64,000 nt of DNA from assembly GCA_015272215.1 (NCBI GenBank), contig JACYMD010000093.1:248001-312000 (forward strand). The letters run 5' to 3'. Of the stretch, positions 1-8,820 are shown piece after piece. Origin of the DNA: Rivularia sp. T60_A2020_040 (GTDB lineage Bacteria > Cyanobacteriota > Cyanobacteriia > Cyanobacteriales > Nostocaceae). Both the position numbers and the translations under genes were made by a program. Numbering within the stretch: position 1 is the first letter of the stretch; each line of letters opens with the position of its first letter. The notes beneath the pieces were generated by a model that was given only the letters and a program-made list of their open reading frames with translations, searched no databases and was not told the origin of the DNA.

Positions 1-45
1 TCAAATAAAAGCCATAGCTAACGAGACCATAGGAAAATAATTATT

Positions 46-1095
46 ATGACAAAAGCAGCAGAACACGAAGACAAAGGGATTCAACACATCACAGATAAAG
101 GACTAGATAGAGATTGTACGACTTTATCGCGTCACGTATTGCAGCAATTTCAAGGCTTTTCAGCCCAAGCACAAGATTTAAGTGCGCTGATGAATCGTAT
201 CGGGCTTGCGGGTAAATTAGTTGCTCGTCGTCTCAGTCGCGCTGGTTTAATGGAAGGTGTTCTGGGATTTACCGGAGAAGTTAACGTACAGGGAGAATCC
301 GTCAAAAAGATGGATGTCTACGCTAACGATGTGTTTATCTCAGTTTTCAAGCAAAGCGGTTTGGTATGTCGCTTAGCTTCCGAGGAAATGGATGAACCGT
401 ATTATATTCCGGAAAACTGTCCTATAGGTAGATATACTTTACTCTACGACCCCATTGATGGCTCATCCAATACAGACACAAACTTGAGCTTGGGTTCGAT
501 TTTTGCAATTCGTCAACAAGTTGGAGAAGATAGCGACGGACAAGCCAAAGATTTACTAGCTCCGGGTAACAACCAAATTGGAGCCGGATATATTCTTTAC
601 GGTCCGAGTACCATGCTAGTTTACACTATGGGAAAAGGAGTACATTCCTTCACTCTTGACCCTAGTTTGGGTGAATTTATACTTACCGAAGAAAATATTA
701 AGATTCCCGATAGTGGTTCAGTTTATAGCGTCAACGAAGGGAATTTTTGGCAGTGGGAAGAATCTATGCGGGAATACATCCGCTACGTTCACCGAACTGA
801 AGGTTATAGCGCTCGTTACAGTGGAGCGATGGTTAGCGACATCCATCGAATTTTAGTTCAAGGTGGCGTATTTCTCTACCCAGGTACAGTACAAAAACCC
901 GAAGGAAAATTACGTTTACTGTACGAATCCGCTCCTTTAGCTTATGTAATCGAGCAAGCAGGTGGACGAGCTACCACTGGTGAAATGAGGATTTTGGATG
1001 TGGTAGCTGAAAAACTCCACCAGCGCACACCTTTAATTATTGGTAGTAAAGAGAATGTCGCAAAAGTGGAATCTTTTATTCAAAATGGTCACTAA
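46..1095 (+). CDS. fbp: Class I fructose-1,6-bisphosphatase
   Basis: The 349-residue product hydrolyses fructose-1,6-bisphosphate to fructose-6-phosphate in the cytoplasm, for the Calvin cycle and gluconeogenesis. The metal and substrate motif DPIDGSSN begins at D135, with an acidic SEEMDEP segment just before it, and length fits the class I family. The ATG at 46 follows an AT-rich leader; no strong ribosome site is visible. It heads the set fbp-tal-zwf-opcA, all rightward, an order known from Nostoc-type cyanobacteria. The spacers (187-326 bp) are filled with repeats, so co-transcription is plausible but not shown. Cyanobacteria also have a dual FBP/SBPase of another class; this sequence is the class I type. 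Confidence 0.95.
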   Translation: MTKAAEHEDKGIQHITDKGLDRDCTTLSRHVLQQFQGFSAQAQDLSALMNRIGLAGKLVARRLSRAGLMEGVLGFTGEVNVQGESVKKMDVYANDVFISVFKQSGLVCRLASEEMDEPYYIPENCPIGRYTLLYDPIDGSSNTDTNLSLGSIFAIRQQVGEDSDGQAKDLLAPGNNQIGAGYILYGPSTMLVYTMGKGVHSFTLDPSLGEFILTEENIKIPDSGSVYSVNEGNFWQWEESMREYIRYVHRTEGYSARYSGAMVSDIHRILVQGGVFLYPGTVQKPEGKLRLLYESAPLAYVIEQAGGRATTGEMRILDVVAEKLHQRTPLIIGSKENVAKVESFIQNGH

Positions 1096-1101
1096 ATGAG
1101 T

Positions 1102-1160
1102 AGGGAATAGGGAATAGGGAATAGGGAATAGGGAATAGGGAATAGGGAATAGGGAGTAGG
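1102..1160. repeat. STRR array, unit GGGAATA
   Basis: About seven near-perfect copies of a 7-bp unit begin a few bases after the fbp stop codon. This matches the short tandemly repeated repetitive sequences known in heterocystous cyanobacteria. The 1096-1421 spacer holds this array, a hairpin element (1184-1256), a second array (1274-1328) and the tal leader, and no gene. Confidence 0.9.
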
Positions 1161-1183
1161 AAACAGTAAAAAATAATTTTATG

Positions 1184-1256
1184 GGACTTATGCACTGATA
1201 GCACAATCAATATTCTCGCCTATAGGGAAATTTTACATATCTGATTGCATAAGTCC
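1184..1256. repeat. Small palindromic element with GGACTTATGCA ends
   Basis: Perfect 11-bp inverted ends GGACTTATGCA (1184-1194) and TGCATAAGTCC (1246-1256) enclose about 50 bp. The ends resemble those of the element at 21031-21156 (AGGACTTACGCAA), which suggests one MITE-like family. No coding capacity. Confidence 0.6.
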
Positions 1257-1273
1257 GCTCACTACTCAGTGCT

Positions 1274-1328
1274 TACTGTCAACTGTCCACTGTCAACTGT
1301 CAACTGTCCACTGTCCACTGTCCACTGT
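1274..1328. repeat. STRR array, units CAACTGT and CCACTGT
   Basis: Consecutive 7-bp units alternating CAACTGT and CCACTGT in the fbp-tal spacer. The same unit family recurs at 15795-15840 and 58856-58951. Confidence 0.9.
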
Positions 1329-1421
1329 TAATTATTCCTTTAGTGAGAAACAATTGACTGCGATTAGGAGCATTAATAGAAAAAGAGAGAAAAATAAATT
1401 TCGGAGTGAAATATAGCCAAT

Positions 1422-2573
1422 ATGGGCATCACCACAAATCAATTATTAGAAATCAAAAAATACGGTCAAAGTATTTGGATGGATAATTTAAGTCGTGACA
1501 TTATCCAATCCGGAGAATTAAAAAATCTGGTGGAAAACCAAGGTATCAACGGGATTACCTCCAATCCCAGCATTTTTGAAAAAGCGATGGTTGGTAATGT
1601 AATTTACGATCAAGATATAGAAGCCGGGATTAGTAAGGGATTATCAACCCAGGAAATTTATGAATCTTTAGCTTTTGGAGATATTCGTTACGCTTGCGAT
1701 ATTTTACGTCCCGTATACGAAGCAACAGACGGATTGGATGGTTATGTAAGCATTGAAGTACCGCCAACTATCGCTCACGATACCCAAAAAACCATTGAAG
1801 AAGCTAGACGCTACTTTCAAGAAGTGGGACGGGAAAACTTAATGATTAAGATTCCTGGAACAGAAGCTGGTTTACCAGCAGTCGAGCAAGTAATATCTGA
1901 AGGTATGAACGTCAATATTACACTGTTGTTTTCTGTGGATAGTTATGTAAATACCGCTTGGGCTTACATTCGCGGCTTGGAAAAACGAGTAGCACAAGGT
2001 AAAGATATTAGTAGAATTTCCTCTGTAGCTAGTTTCTTCCTCAGCCGTATTGATTCCAACATCGATGGAAAAATCGACGAAAAATTAAGCCAAGGTGTTG
2101 ACGATATCAACCTAGAAGCCAAGCTCAAATCCGTAAAAGGAAAAGTCGCGATCGCAAACGCCAAAATTGCTTATCAAGAGTACAAAAAGATTATCAACGA
2201 CGAACGCTGGCAAGCTTTAGCGGCTAAAAATGCTAACGTCCAACGTTTATTATGGGCTTCTACCAGCACCAAAGACCCCAGTTACAGCGATGTGATGTAC
2301 GTTGATGAATTAATTGGTAAAGATACCGTTAATACACTACCACCAGTAACCATTGAAGCTTGCGCTGACCATTGTGACGTAGACTCAAGAGTCGAAACCG
2401 ATGTCGAAGCAGCATATAAACTGATCGAAAGTCTCAAAGATCCCGAAATCAACATCGACCTCGATCAAGTCATGGACGAATTGCTTACCGAAGGTATTGA
2501 TAAGTTTATCAAACCCTTTGAATCTTTAATAAGTTCTTTAGAAGACAAAGTTAAGCACTTGTCACCTGTTTAA
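1422..2573 (+). CDS. tal: Transaldolase
   Basis: The 383-residue product moves a dihydroxyacetone unit between sugar phosphates in the non-oxidative pentose phosphate pathway. Visible features are the N-terminal family motif GITSNPSIFEKA and the Schiff-base lysine in MIKIPGTEAG (K143). The length fits the longer transaldolase subfamily typical of cyanobacteria and actinobacteria rather than the roughly 320-residue TalB type. The ATG at 1422 has a GGAG about 15 bases upstream, a rather distant ribosome site. It lies between fbp and zwf, and with them supplies precursors and NADPH, which in Nostoc relatives matters for heterocyst metabolism (family knowledge). Confidence 0.95.
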   Translation: MGITTNQLLEIKKYGQSIWMDNLSRDIIQSGELKNLVENQGINGITSNPSIFEKAMVGNVIYDQDIEAGISKGLSTQEIYESLAFGDIRYACDILRPVYEATDGLDGYVSIEVPPTIAHDTQKTIEEARRYFQEVGRENLMIKIPGTEAGLPAVEQVISEGMNVNITLLFSVDSYVNTAWAYIRGLEKRVAQGKDISRISSVASFFLSRIDSNIDGKIDEKLSQGVDDINLEAKLKSVKGKVAIANAKIAYQEYKKIINDERWQALAAKNANVQRLLWASTSTKDPSYSDVMYVDELIGKDTVNTLPPVTIEACADHCDVDSRVETDVEAAYKLIESLKDPEINIDLDQVMDELLTEGIDKFIKPFESLISSLEDKVKHLSPV

Positions 2574-2597
2574 TAATTAATGGGAATGGGGGGTAGT

Positions 2598-2760
2598 AGA
2601 TAGTGGTTAGTGGTTAGCGGTTAGTGATTAGTGATTAGTGGATGGTCGTTTATAAATTTAATAACTAGCAACTAACTCCTAACTCCTAACTCCTAACTCC
2701 TAACTCCTCACTCCTAACTCTCAATCCAAAATCTAAAATCTAAAATCCCAAATCTAAATT
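2598..2760. repeat. Composite STRR region running up to the zwf start codon
   Basis: Three unit families follow one another: GGTTAGT-type (2598-2645), CTAACTC (about 2664-2720) and AAAATCT-type (2722-2756). The last ends within a few bases of the zwf ATG at 2761, so the zwf leader is made of repeat and shows no Shine-Dalgarno sequence. Confidence 0.85.
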
Positions 2761-4290
2761 ATGGTTAGTTTGCTAGAAAATCCACTGCGGGTTGGCTTGC
2801 AACAGCAAGGCATGGCTGAACCCCAGATAATTGTTATTTTTGGTGCTTCCGGTGATTTAACCTGGCGCAAATTAGTACCAGCACTGTACAAATTGCGACA
2901 AGAAAGACGGATTCCACCGGAAACCACAATTGTTGGTGTAGCGCGACGAGACTGGAGCCACGAACACTTCCGCGAACAAATGCGTAAGGGAATGGAAGAA
3001 GCTCACGATGGTGTAGGTCCAGAGGAATTATGGAAAGATTTTGCTAATGGTCTTTTTTATTGTCCCGGTGATATTGACAACCCCGAAAGCTATCAAAAAC
3101 TGAATAATCTTCTGAGTGAATTAGACGAAAAACGCAATACCAGAGGTAATCGATTATTCTACCTTTCCGTTGCTCCTAAGTTTTTCCCCGAAGCTATCAA
3201 ACAATTGGGTTCCGGGGGAATGCTTGAAGATCCCGAAAAACACCGTTTAGTAATTGAAAAACCTTTTGGTCGAGATTTAGCATCTGCCAAAAGTCTTAAT
3301 GCGGCAGTACAAAAATATTGTAAAGAAGAACAAGTTTACCGCATTGACCACTATTTAGGTAAAGAAACGGTTCAAAATTTATTGGTTTTTCGCTTCGCAA
3401 ACGCAATTTTTGAACCATTGTGGAATCGTCAGTTTGTAGACCATGTACAGATAACAGTAGCAGAAACAGTAGGAGTTGAAGACCGAGCCGGGTATTATGA
3501 AAGCTCCGGTGCATTGCGAGATATGTTGCAAAACCATTTGATGCAACTTTTCTGTCTGACGGCAATGGAAGCTCCTAACGCCATGGATGCTGATAGTATC
3601 CGTACAGAAAAAGTAAAGGTATTACGTGCAACTAGACTTGCTGATATAGAAAATTTGGCTAATTCCGCAGTGCGCGGTCAGTACAGCGCTGGCTGGATGA
3701 AAGGAGAGTCTGTACCGGGGTATCATGAAGAACCAGGAGTAGACCCAGGTTCTACAACTCCTACTTTTGTGGCGACAAAATTTGTAGTTGATAACTGGCG
3801 CTGGCAAGGAGTTCCCTTCTACCTGCGTACTGGTAAGCGGATGCCGAAAAAAGTTAGCGAGATTTCCATCCACTTCCGCGAAGCTCCTTCACAGATGTTT
3901 CAATCGGCTGCACAACAGAAAAGTGCCAATATTTTAACCATGCGGATTCAGCCAAATGAGGGAATTTCCTTGCATTTTGACGTGAAAGTTCCTGGAGGAA
4001 ATTTCCGCACTCGTCCTGTTGACATGGACTTTACTTACGGTTCATTTGGTCTACAAGCAAAATCCGATGCTTATGACCGTTTATTTTTAGATTGTATGAT
4101 GGGCGACCAAACTTTGTTCACCAGAGGAGACGAAGTAGAAGCTGCTTGGCAGGTAGTAACACCAATTTTAAGCGCTTGGGATGCCCCCGCAGACCCAGCA
4201 ATAGTTCCGAACTATGAAGCTGGTACCTGGGAACCTGTAGAAGCAGAATTACTAATCAACCGAGACAACCGCCGTTGGCGCAGACTATAG
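2761..4290 (+). CDS. zwf: Glucose-6-phosphate 1-dehydrogenase
   Basis: The 509-residue product oxidises glucose-6-phosphate to 6-phosphogluconolactone with NADP+, the entry step of the oxidative pentose phosphate pathway. The dinucleotide fingerprint GASGDL starts at G28 and continues [11 protein letters not shown]. The substrate motif [13 protein letters not shown] starts at R194, and EKPFGRD precedes it. Length is normal for cyanobacteria. The leader directly upstream is STRR with no obvious ribosome site. opcA, which encodes its activator, is the next gene, supporting joint function in dark and heterocyst metabolism. The cyanobacterial enzyme is regulated by redox state and OpcA (family knowledge). 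Confidence 0.97.
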   Translation: MVSLLENPLRVGLQQQGMAEPQIIVIFGASGDLTWRKLVPALYKLRQERRIPPETTIVGVARRDWSHEHFREQMRKGMEEAHDGVGPEELWKDFANGLFYCPGDIDNPESYQKLNNLLSELDEKRNTRGNRLFYLSVAPKFFPEAIKQLGSGGMLEDPEKHRLVIEKPFGRDLASAKSLNAAVQKYCKEEQVYRIDHYLGKETVQNLLVFRFANAIFEPLWNRQFVDHVQITVAETVGVEDRAGYYESSGALRDMLQNHLMQLFCLTAMEAPNAMDADSIRTEKVKVLRATRLADIENLANSAVRGQYSAGWMKGESVPGYHEEPGVDPGSTTPTFVATKFVVDNWRWQGVPFYLRTGKRMPKKVSEISIHFREAPSQMFQSAAQQKSANILTMRIQPNEGISLHFDVKVPGGNFRTRPVDMDFTYGSFGLQAKSDAYDRLFLDCMMGDQTLFTRGDEVEAAWQVVTPILSAWDAPADPAIVPNYEAGTWEPVEAELLINRDNRRWRRL

Positions 4291-4439
4291 AATTTTAGAT
4301 TTTAGATTTTGGATTTTGGATTGAGAATCTAAAGTTACCCAAGAGAGTGAATTAATTGCTGAAACTAGATTGCGAAGCTTTAATGATTCCAAAATCCTCA
4401 CACACTCAAAGACGTTTTAAATTGAGCGTAGTGAGTCAG

Positions 4440-4511
4440 TTCTAATTTCCAATCCCTAAATCCAAAATCTAAAATTATAATCCAAAATCTAAAATCCAAA
4501 ATCCAAAATTA
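4440..4511. repeat. STRR array, AAAATCC/AAAATCT units, up to the opcA start
   Basis: Degenerate 7-bp units fill the leader of opcA, ending beside its ATG at 4514. The reverse-orientation family (TTTAGAT, TTTGGAT) lies directly after the zwf stop at 4291-4325. The two blocks are partly complementary and could pair. Confidence 0.8.
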
Positions 4512-4513
4512 TT

Positions 4514-5896
4514 ATGACAACGCACGCACCGACTATTTTTTCACTTCAGGCTCCCAAAGATGTTTCACTCGACGAAATTGAAACCGAACTAAGCAAAATT
4601 TGGCAAAGTTACGGTATCGGTGGTGAAGACGGAACGCTTCCTGTAGCTACGCGAGCAACTACATTTACTTTGGTAGTTTACGAACCAGAGCAAACTCAAT
4701 ATTTATTGGCTGCTTTAGGATTTTACAATGGTCCAATTGATGGTATCCTTGGACCGCAAACTGTATCCGCGTTGCGAGATGCACAAAAAGCTCTTGGTTT
4801 GGAACGAACTGGTAAAACTAGTCCGCAAATGTTAACACGACTGCGGGAAGAACTTGCTAAACTTTACGGCGGTGGTGACAGCAAAGATAACAATGGTAGT
4901 AATGCTGCTCAGTATACTACAGATGCAGCCAGCGCTAGAATTGCTGACGAAATTGCTTTGCGTAATCCTTGTCGTATTATTAGTTTAATACCCGTAGTTG
5001 GTGAAGATGAAGGTGTTAAGGCGCAAGTTTCTGCTTATTGTCCAATTCAAAAACAATCTTCTTCTTCCCTAGTTTGTTGCGAATATATTACTTTAACTGG
5101 AACCGCCACAGCTTTGGAACGTATTGGTGGTATGCTTCCAGCATTGTTGATTGGTGATTTACCCAAGTTTATTTGGTGGAAAGCAACACCAGATCCGAAC
5201 AATCTTTTATTCAAGAGACTTTCCACTGTATGCGATAACGTTATTGTTGATTCTTGTAATTTTAATGAGCCAGAAAATGATTTACTCAGGCTGCAAGAAT
5301 TGATTGAAAATGGCATCCCGCTTGCTGATTTAAACTGGCGACGTGTGGGAGGATGGCAAGAGTTAACAGCAGAAGCTTACGATGCACCATCCCGACGTAA
5401 AGGTTTAATGGAAGTAGATCGAGTTAATATCGACTATGAAAAAGGCAATTCTGCTCAAGCATTACTGTTTTTAGGTTGGTTAGCAAGTCGTTTAAATTGG
5501 CGTGCGGTTTCTTTTGAACAAGAACTCGGCGACTATATTATTAAACGCTTTAAATTCATGGGAGACAATCAAAGGGAAATACACGCGGAATTAGCAGGTG
5601 TTCCCGTTGGTGATGTGGGTGATATTTCCGGCGATTTAATTGCTATACGTTTAAGTTCGACTAATCCAGAAGCAAATTGCGGTACTTTAATTTGTTCCGA
5701 AACCGGCGGCTGTATGCGGATGGAAACTCAAGGTGGCGCTCAATCTGCTGGGGTATTTCAACAAATAACCTCACTTTCGGAACAAAAAGCCGAAGTTTTA
5801 CTTTCTCAACAAGTACAACGTTGGGGTAAGGAAGCACTTTTTGAAGAAAGTTTGAAAGTTACAGCACAATTAATTCAATTAGCTAATAAGAATTAG
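4514..5896 (+). CDS. opcA: Glucose-6-phosphate dehydrogenase assembly protein OpcA
   Basis: The 460-residue product is the allosteric activator of glucose-6-phosphate dehydrogenase in cyanobacteria. After a short N-terminal segment, residues about 52-115 look like a peptidoglycan-binding-type helical domain (LLAALGFYNGPIDGILGPQT), as in other cyanobacterial OpcA proteins. The C-terminal OpcA domain includes the WWKATPDPN and LGWLASRLNW segments. It directly follows zwf, the expected partner. The start codon abuts STRR sequence and shows no Shine-Dalgarno. A palindromic element at 5971-5995 downstream may end the transcript. Confidence 0.95.
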   Translation: MTTHAPTIFSLQAPKDVSLDEIETELSKIWQSYGIGGEDGTLPVATRATTFTLVVYEPEQTQYLLAALGFYNGPIDGILGPQTVSALRDAQKALGLERTGKTSPQMLTRLREELAKLYGGGDSKDNNGSNAAQYTTDAASARIADEIALRNPCRIISLIPVVGEDEGVKAQVSAYCPIQKQSSSSLVCCEYITLTGTATALERIGGMLPALLIGDLPKFIWWKATPDPNNLLFKRLSTVCDNVIVDSCNFNEPENDLLRLQELIENGIPLADLNWRRVGGWQELTAEAYDAPSRRKGLMEVDRVNIDYEKGNSAQALLFLGWLASRLNWRAVSFEQELGDYIIKRFKFMGDNQREIHAELAGVPVGDVGDISGDLIAIRLSSTNPEANCGTLICSETGGCMRMETQGGAQSAGVFQQITSLSEQKAEVLLSQQVQRWGKEALFEESLKVTAQLIQLANKN

Positions 5897-5927
5897 GAGT
5901 TAGTAATTAGGAGTTAGGAGTTAGGAA

Positions 5928-6010
5928 TTAGACCATTTCACTTTAATGGTAATACATATTCATTTTGTAGAGACGTTGCATTGCAACGTCTTTTTGTATT
6001 AATGGTCTAA
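5928..6010. repeat. 83-bp nested palindromic element with terminator-like core
   Basis: Perfect 10-bp terminal inverted repeats TTAGACCATT (5928-5937) and AATGGTCTAA (6001-6010) enclose a perfect inner hairpin, AGACGTTGCA (5971-5980) with TGCAACGTCT (5982-5991), followed by Ts. The core belongs to the GTAGAGACG...CGTCT family also seen at 33709 and 63342. It may act as the opcA terminator, but the outer inverted repeats indicate a small mobile or formerly mobile element. Confidence 0.7.
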
Positions 6011-6113
6011 AAGTGTTCCGTTAATCGATATCCAAACAATAATTCATGAATAATTAAGCATAAATACTTGTATGATTTATAATTCATAACTCCTAACTCC
6101 TAACTCTTAATTC

Positions 6114-7562
6114 ATGGCTTTAATTATTGCAGGAGAACGCAGCGGGGTGGGCAAAACTACGGTAACGCTCACTTTATTGTCCTGTTTGTCTCGGCGCGGT
6201 TTACAGGTACAATCTTTTAAGGTTGGACCAGATTATATTGACCCGATGTTTCATCAGCACGTTACTGGTCGTGCTTGTCGTAATTTAGACCCCGTTTTAA
6301 CTTCTGAAAATTATCTAAAAGAATGCTTTGAACATTACTCAAATTTATGTGAATATTCCCTAATTGAAGGAGTAATGGGTTTATTTGATGGGGTTATGGT
6401 AAATAAAAAACAAACCCCACCCCTTCCCCTCCCCTTAGTAAAGGGAGGGGTTGATAATTTTGCTAGTACGGCTCATATTGCTAAGTTATTAAATTTACCC
6501 GTTTTATTAGTAGTTGATTGCAGTCGTTTATCTGGTTCTGTTGCTGCAATTGTCCACGGTTATCGCTCTTTTGATCAACAAGTTAAGATTGCTGGAGTAA
6601 TCTTAAATCGCGTTGGTAGCGATCGCCATTTATCTCTGCTCAAAAATTCTCTAGCACCTTTACAAATTCCCCTTTTTGGTGTACTAAAGCGTCAAGATAA
6701 TATTACAATTAGCGATCGCTATTTGGGTTTAATACCAACAACAGAACTTCCCGAATTGAATCAACTAATCGATAAACTGGTAAATCTCGGCGAAAGTTGC
6801 TTTGAGTGGGAAAGTTTATTACCACTTTTGCGAAAGACAGAAAAAGCAGATAAAGAATTTTCTTCCTCAGTTATTATTCCCCCCATCTCGCCTTCTTCTA
6901 CTTACCCTTCTTCACGAATAAAAATCGCTGTAGCCTATGACAAAGCTTTCAATTTCTACTACCAAGATAATCTCGACTTGTTGCAAAGTTTGGGTGCAGA
7001 ATTAATTTTTTGGAGTCCTTTAGAAGATACTGAATTACCTAAAGATATTAAAGGAATGTATTTCGGAGGAGGTTTTCCAGAAGTTTTCGCTCAGAAATTA
7101 GCAGAAAATACCCGTACAAGAAATGCTGTAAAAGCGGCTATTTTTTCGGGAATGCCAACAATCGCCGAATGTGGTGGTTTAATGTATTGTGCTGAGCAAA
7201 TTGTAGATATGACGGGTAAATCCTGGGAAATGGTGGGAGTTTTACCTACAACAGCAGTAATGGATAAGCGTTTAACTTTAGGATATCGTCGCGCTATAGC
7301 TCTACAAGATAGTTTATTAGTAGATAAAGGAACAACAATTTACGGACATGAGTTTCATCGTTCCCGTTTAATATCCGATTCTAATAAACCCTTATTTGAA
7401 ACTTATAGATACGATTGCGAAGAATTCATGGGAAAAGAAGGATGGGTTTCACCTTTCAATCTCCACGCTTCTTATATTCATATGCATTGGGGAAATAGTC
7501 TAGAAATTCCGCAAAGATTTTTAAAAAAATGTCGGATTTTTAATAGTGCATTTTGTTTGTAA
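6114..7562 (+). CDS. cobB: Cobyrinate a,c-diamide synthase
   Basis: The 482-residue product amidates the a and c side chains of cobyrinate using ATP and glutamine in cobalamin synthesis. The N-terminal synthetase half has the P-loop GERSGVGKTT (residues 7-16), followed by the KVGPDYIDPMFH segment. The C-terminal class I glutamine amidotransferase half has the nucleophile C353 in AECGGLMYC and a late histidine in HASYIHMHWGN. Between LFDGVM and ASTAHIA there is an unusual proline/leucine-rich stretch of about 19 residues that DNA shows to be an inserted palindromic repeat (6403-6465). The frame stays open, so the gene is probably functional. The start codon follows an STRR array. Confidence 0.93.
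   Translation: MALIIAGERSGVGKTTVTLTLLSCLSRRGLQVQSFKVGPDYIDPMFHQHVTGRACRNLDPVLTSENYLKECFEHYSNLCEYSLIEGVMGLFDGVMVNKKQTPPLPLPLVKGGVDNFASTAHIAKLLNLPVLLVVDCSRLSGSVAAIVHGYRSFDQQVKIAGVILNRVGSDRHLSLLKNSLAPLQIPLFGVLKRQDNITISDRYLGLIPTTELPELNQLIDKLVNLGESCFEWESLLPLLRKTEKADKEFSSSVIIPPISPSSTYPSSRIKIAVAYDKAFNFYYQDNLDLLQSLGAELIFWSPLEDTELPKDIKGMYFGGGFPEVFAQKLAENTRTRNAVKAAIFSGMPTIAECGGLMYCAEQIVDMTGKSWEMVGVLPTTAVMDKRLTLGYRRAIALQDSLLVDKGTTIYGHEFHRSRLISDSNKPLFETYRYDCEEFMGKEGWVSPFNLHASYIHMHWGNSLEIPQRFLKKCRIFNSAFCL
6403..6465. repeat. Palindromic repeat inserted in frame within cobB
   Basis: The arms CCCCTCCC (6426-6433) and GGGAGGGG (6443-6450) flank a CTTAGTAAA loop. The core CCCTTAGTAAGG-like sequence recurs in the spacer at 32920-32960. 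It encodes a PPLPLPLVKGG peptide between two conserved cobB blocks, so it reads as an insertion that kept the frame. Limits are approximate. Confidence 0.7.
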
Positions 7563-7647
7563 TTGCCATGACGACGTTTAAATAAGCTATATAGCGCCCT
7601 CATCATAGCTAGTACTCCACCACATTAATTTTGAGGGGTAATGCGTT

Positions 7648-7714
7648 CGTAGTGGGAGCGTCTCGCTCCCTGGTAGCCGCTAGAGAAATATCAATTAAAT
7701 GCGCCACAGTTTAT
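7648..7714. repeat. Dispersed hairpin repeat (copy 1)
   Basis: Hairpin GGGAGCG (7654-7660) and CGCTCCC (7664-7670), then a tail at 7679-7714 that matches 46444-46479 at roughly 30 of 36 positions, including ATTAAATGCGC. The hairpin bases differ between copies while the tail is conserved. Confidence 0.6.
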
Positions 7715-7746
7715 TCATTATCACCTGATATAACTTGATTTTTTAA

Positions 7747-8178
7747 TCACCCCATCATACTTACATCTTGATTTAATTTACGAATTAAACGTGATAATTC
7801 ACGAATAATATTGACTGCTATTTCGGGAGTTTCTTCAATAGCATCATCAAGCTGTTCTTGAGTTAATTCCAAACATTCACAAGCATCTATTGTAGTAGCA
7901 GAAGCCGAACGTGGTTGGGCATCAAATACCGCCATTTCCCCAAAGTATTTTCCCTGTGACATAACTGCAAGTGTTCGATTATCCAAATGAATTTTGACTT
8001 TTCCTGAAACTACAATATAAAGAGATTGTCCTTGTTCTCCTTCTCGAAATATACTGCAATTTGGTGGAAACCACAGTTCGTTCATCGCAGAAGCTAACCG
8101 AACTATAAAATCATCTCGCAATTCTTTGAATATTGGAACTTGACGTACAAATAATAAACGATCAACGCTAGTTAACAT
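7747..8178 (-). CDS. Cyclic nucleotide-binding domain protein
   Basis: The 143-residue protein is essentially one CRP-type cyclic nucleotide-binding beta-barrel (residues about 12-130), with the glycine-spaced FREGEQGQSLYIVVSGKV and YFGEMAVFDAQPRSASA segments. The latter is the phosphate-binding cassette region (GEMA...RSA). No helix-turn-helix follows, so it is not a CRP-like transcription factor by itself; it may regulate a partner. It stands alone, leftward, next to STRR sequence on its upstream side. The ligand (cAMP, cGMP or none) cannot be told from the sequence. Confidence 0.85.
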   Translation of the reverse strand: MLTSVDRLLFVRQVPIFKELRDDFIVRLASAMNELWFPPNCSIFREGEQGQSLYIVVSGKVKIHLDNRTLAVMSQGKYFGEMAVFDAQPRSASATTIDACECLELTQEQLDDAIEETPEIAVNIIRELSRLIRKLNQDVSMMG

Positions 8179-8310
8179 AGAAGAGTTAGTGGATGGTTGT
8201 TAGTGGTTAGTTGATAGTTGATGGTTGATGGTTGATAGTTGATGGTTGATGGTTGTTAGTGGTTAGTTGATAGTTGATGGTTGATGGTGGATAGTTGATA
8301 GTTGAGAAAC
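8179..8310. repeat. STRR array, TTGATGG/TTGATAG/TTAGTGG units
   Basis: About 17 heptamer-like units of related sequence. The complementary family (CCATCAA, CCACCAT) lies at 8750-8820, so the two arrays form long inverted repeats around the broken gene at 8323-8715. Confidence 0.9.
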
Positions 8311-8322
8311 TGTAAGATAGGG

Positions 8323-8715
8323 CTATTTGGTTATTTTATTTTTTTCTTGTTTTGCTGCTCTCTCAAGATATTTGAAATCAGCGTTTAATTTTGGTGAAAG
8401 TTCATCAACAATGGGATTAATTATATTTATTTGTTCGTTTGTTAATAGCTTACGGTTATATCCTCTTCTTAACCAATATCTTGTTTAATGTAAAGAAGCT
8501 CTGGCAATTTTGACAAATCTGAGATTATCTTGAAAATTATAACGACCACTTCCTTCTGCTATATTAGCGCCAATACTATCAGCAGAACGAATGATTTGTT
8601 TACCGACTGTATCTGTTGGTAATTGATTCCAAAATATCACAATATTCCAAATATAATCTGCCAATTTTTCAGCTAATTCAAATACTCGTAAATTTTCAAA
8701 ATTAGATTTTTCCAT
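8323..8715 (-). pseudogene. Four-helix-bundle (23S intervening-sequence type) protein, nonsense mutation
   Basis: From ATG at 8715 the reading frame encodes KSNFENLRVFELAEKLA, IIRSADSIGANIAEGSGR and RFVKIARASLH, the hallmarks of the four-helix-bundle / S23 intervening-sequence family. A TAA at 8485-8487 interrupts it. The same frame then continues with TRYWLRRGYNRKLLTNEQ to a TAG at 8323-8325. The family usually has SLxETxYWL here, so the stop most simply replaces a glutamate codon. Without the stop the protein would be about 130 residues, the family's normal length. The function of such proteins outside rRNA intervening sequences is unknown. The gene sits between two inverted STRR arrays. 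Confidence 0.8.
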
Positions 8716-8749
8716 TTTATATAAAAAATAGATACATATACAATACAAT

Positions 8750-8820
8750 TATCCACCATCAACCATCCACCATCCACCATCAACTATCCACCATCAACCA
8801 TCAACTATCCACCATCAACT
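8750..8820. repeat. STRR array, CCATCAA/CCACCAT/CTATCCA units
   Basis: Ten or so 7-bp units, inverted relative to 8179-8310. The array runs into the stop codon of the next leftward gene (TAG complementary to 8819-8821), so the final codons of that gene touch the repeat. Confidence 0.9.

Noticed and set aside
5971-5995. Simple terminator call for the hairpin after opcA
   Set aside because: It may work as one, but outer inverted repeats show that it is part of a larger 83-bp element, so it was annotated as that.
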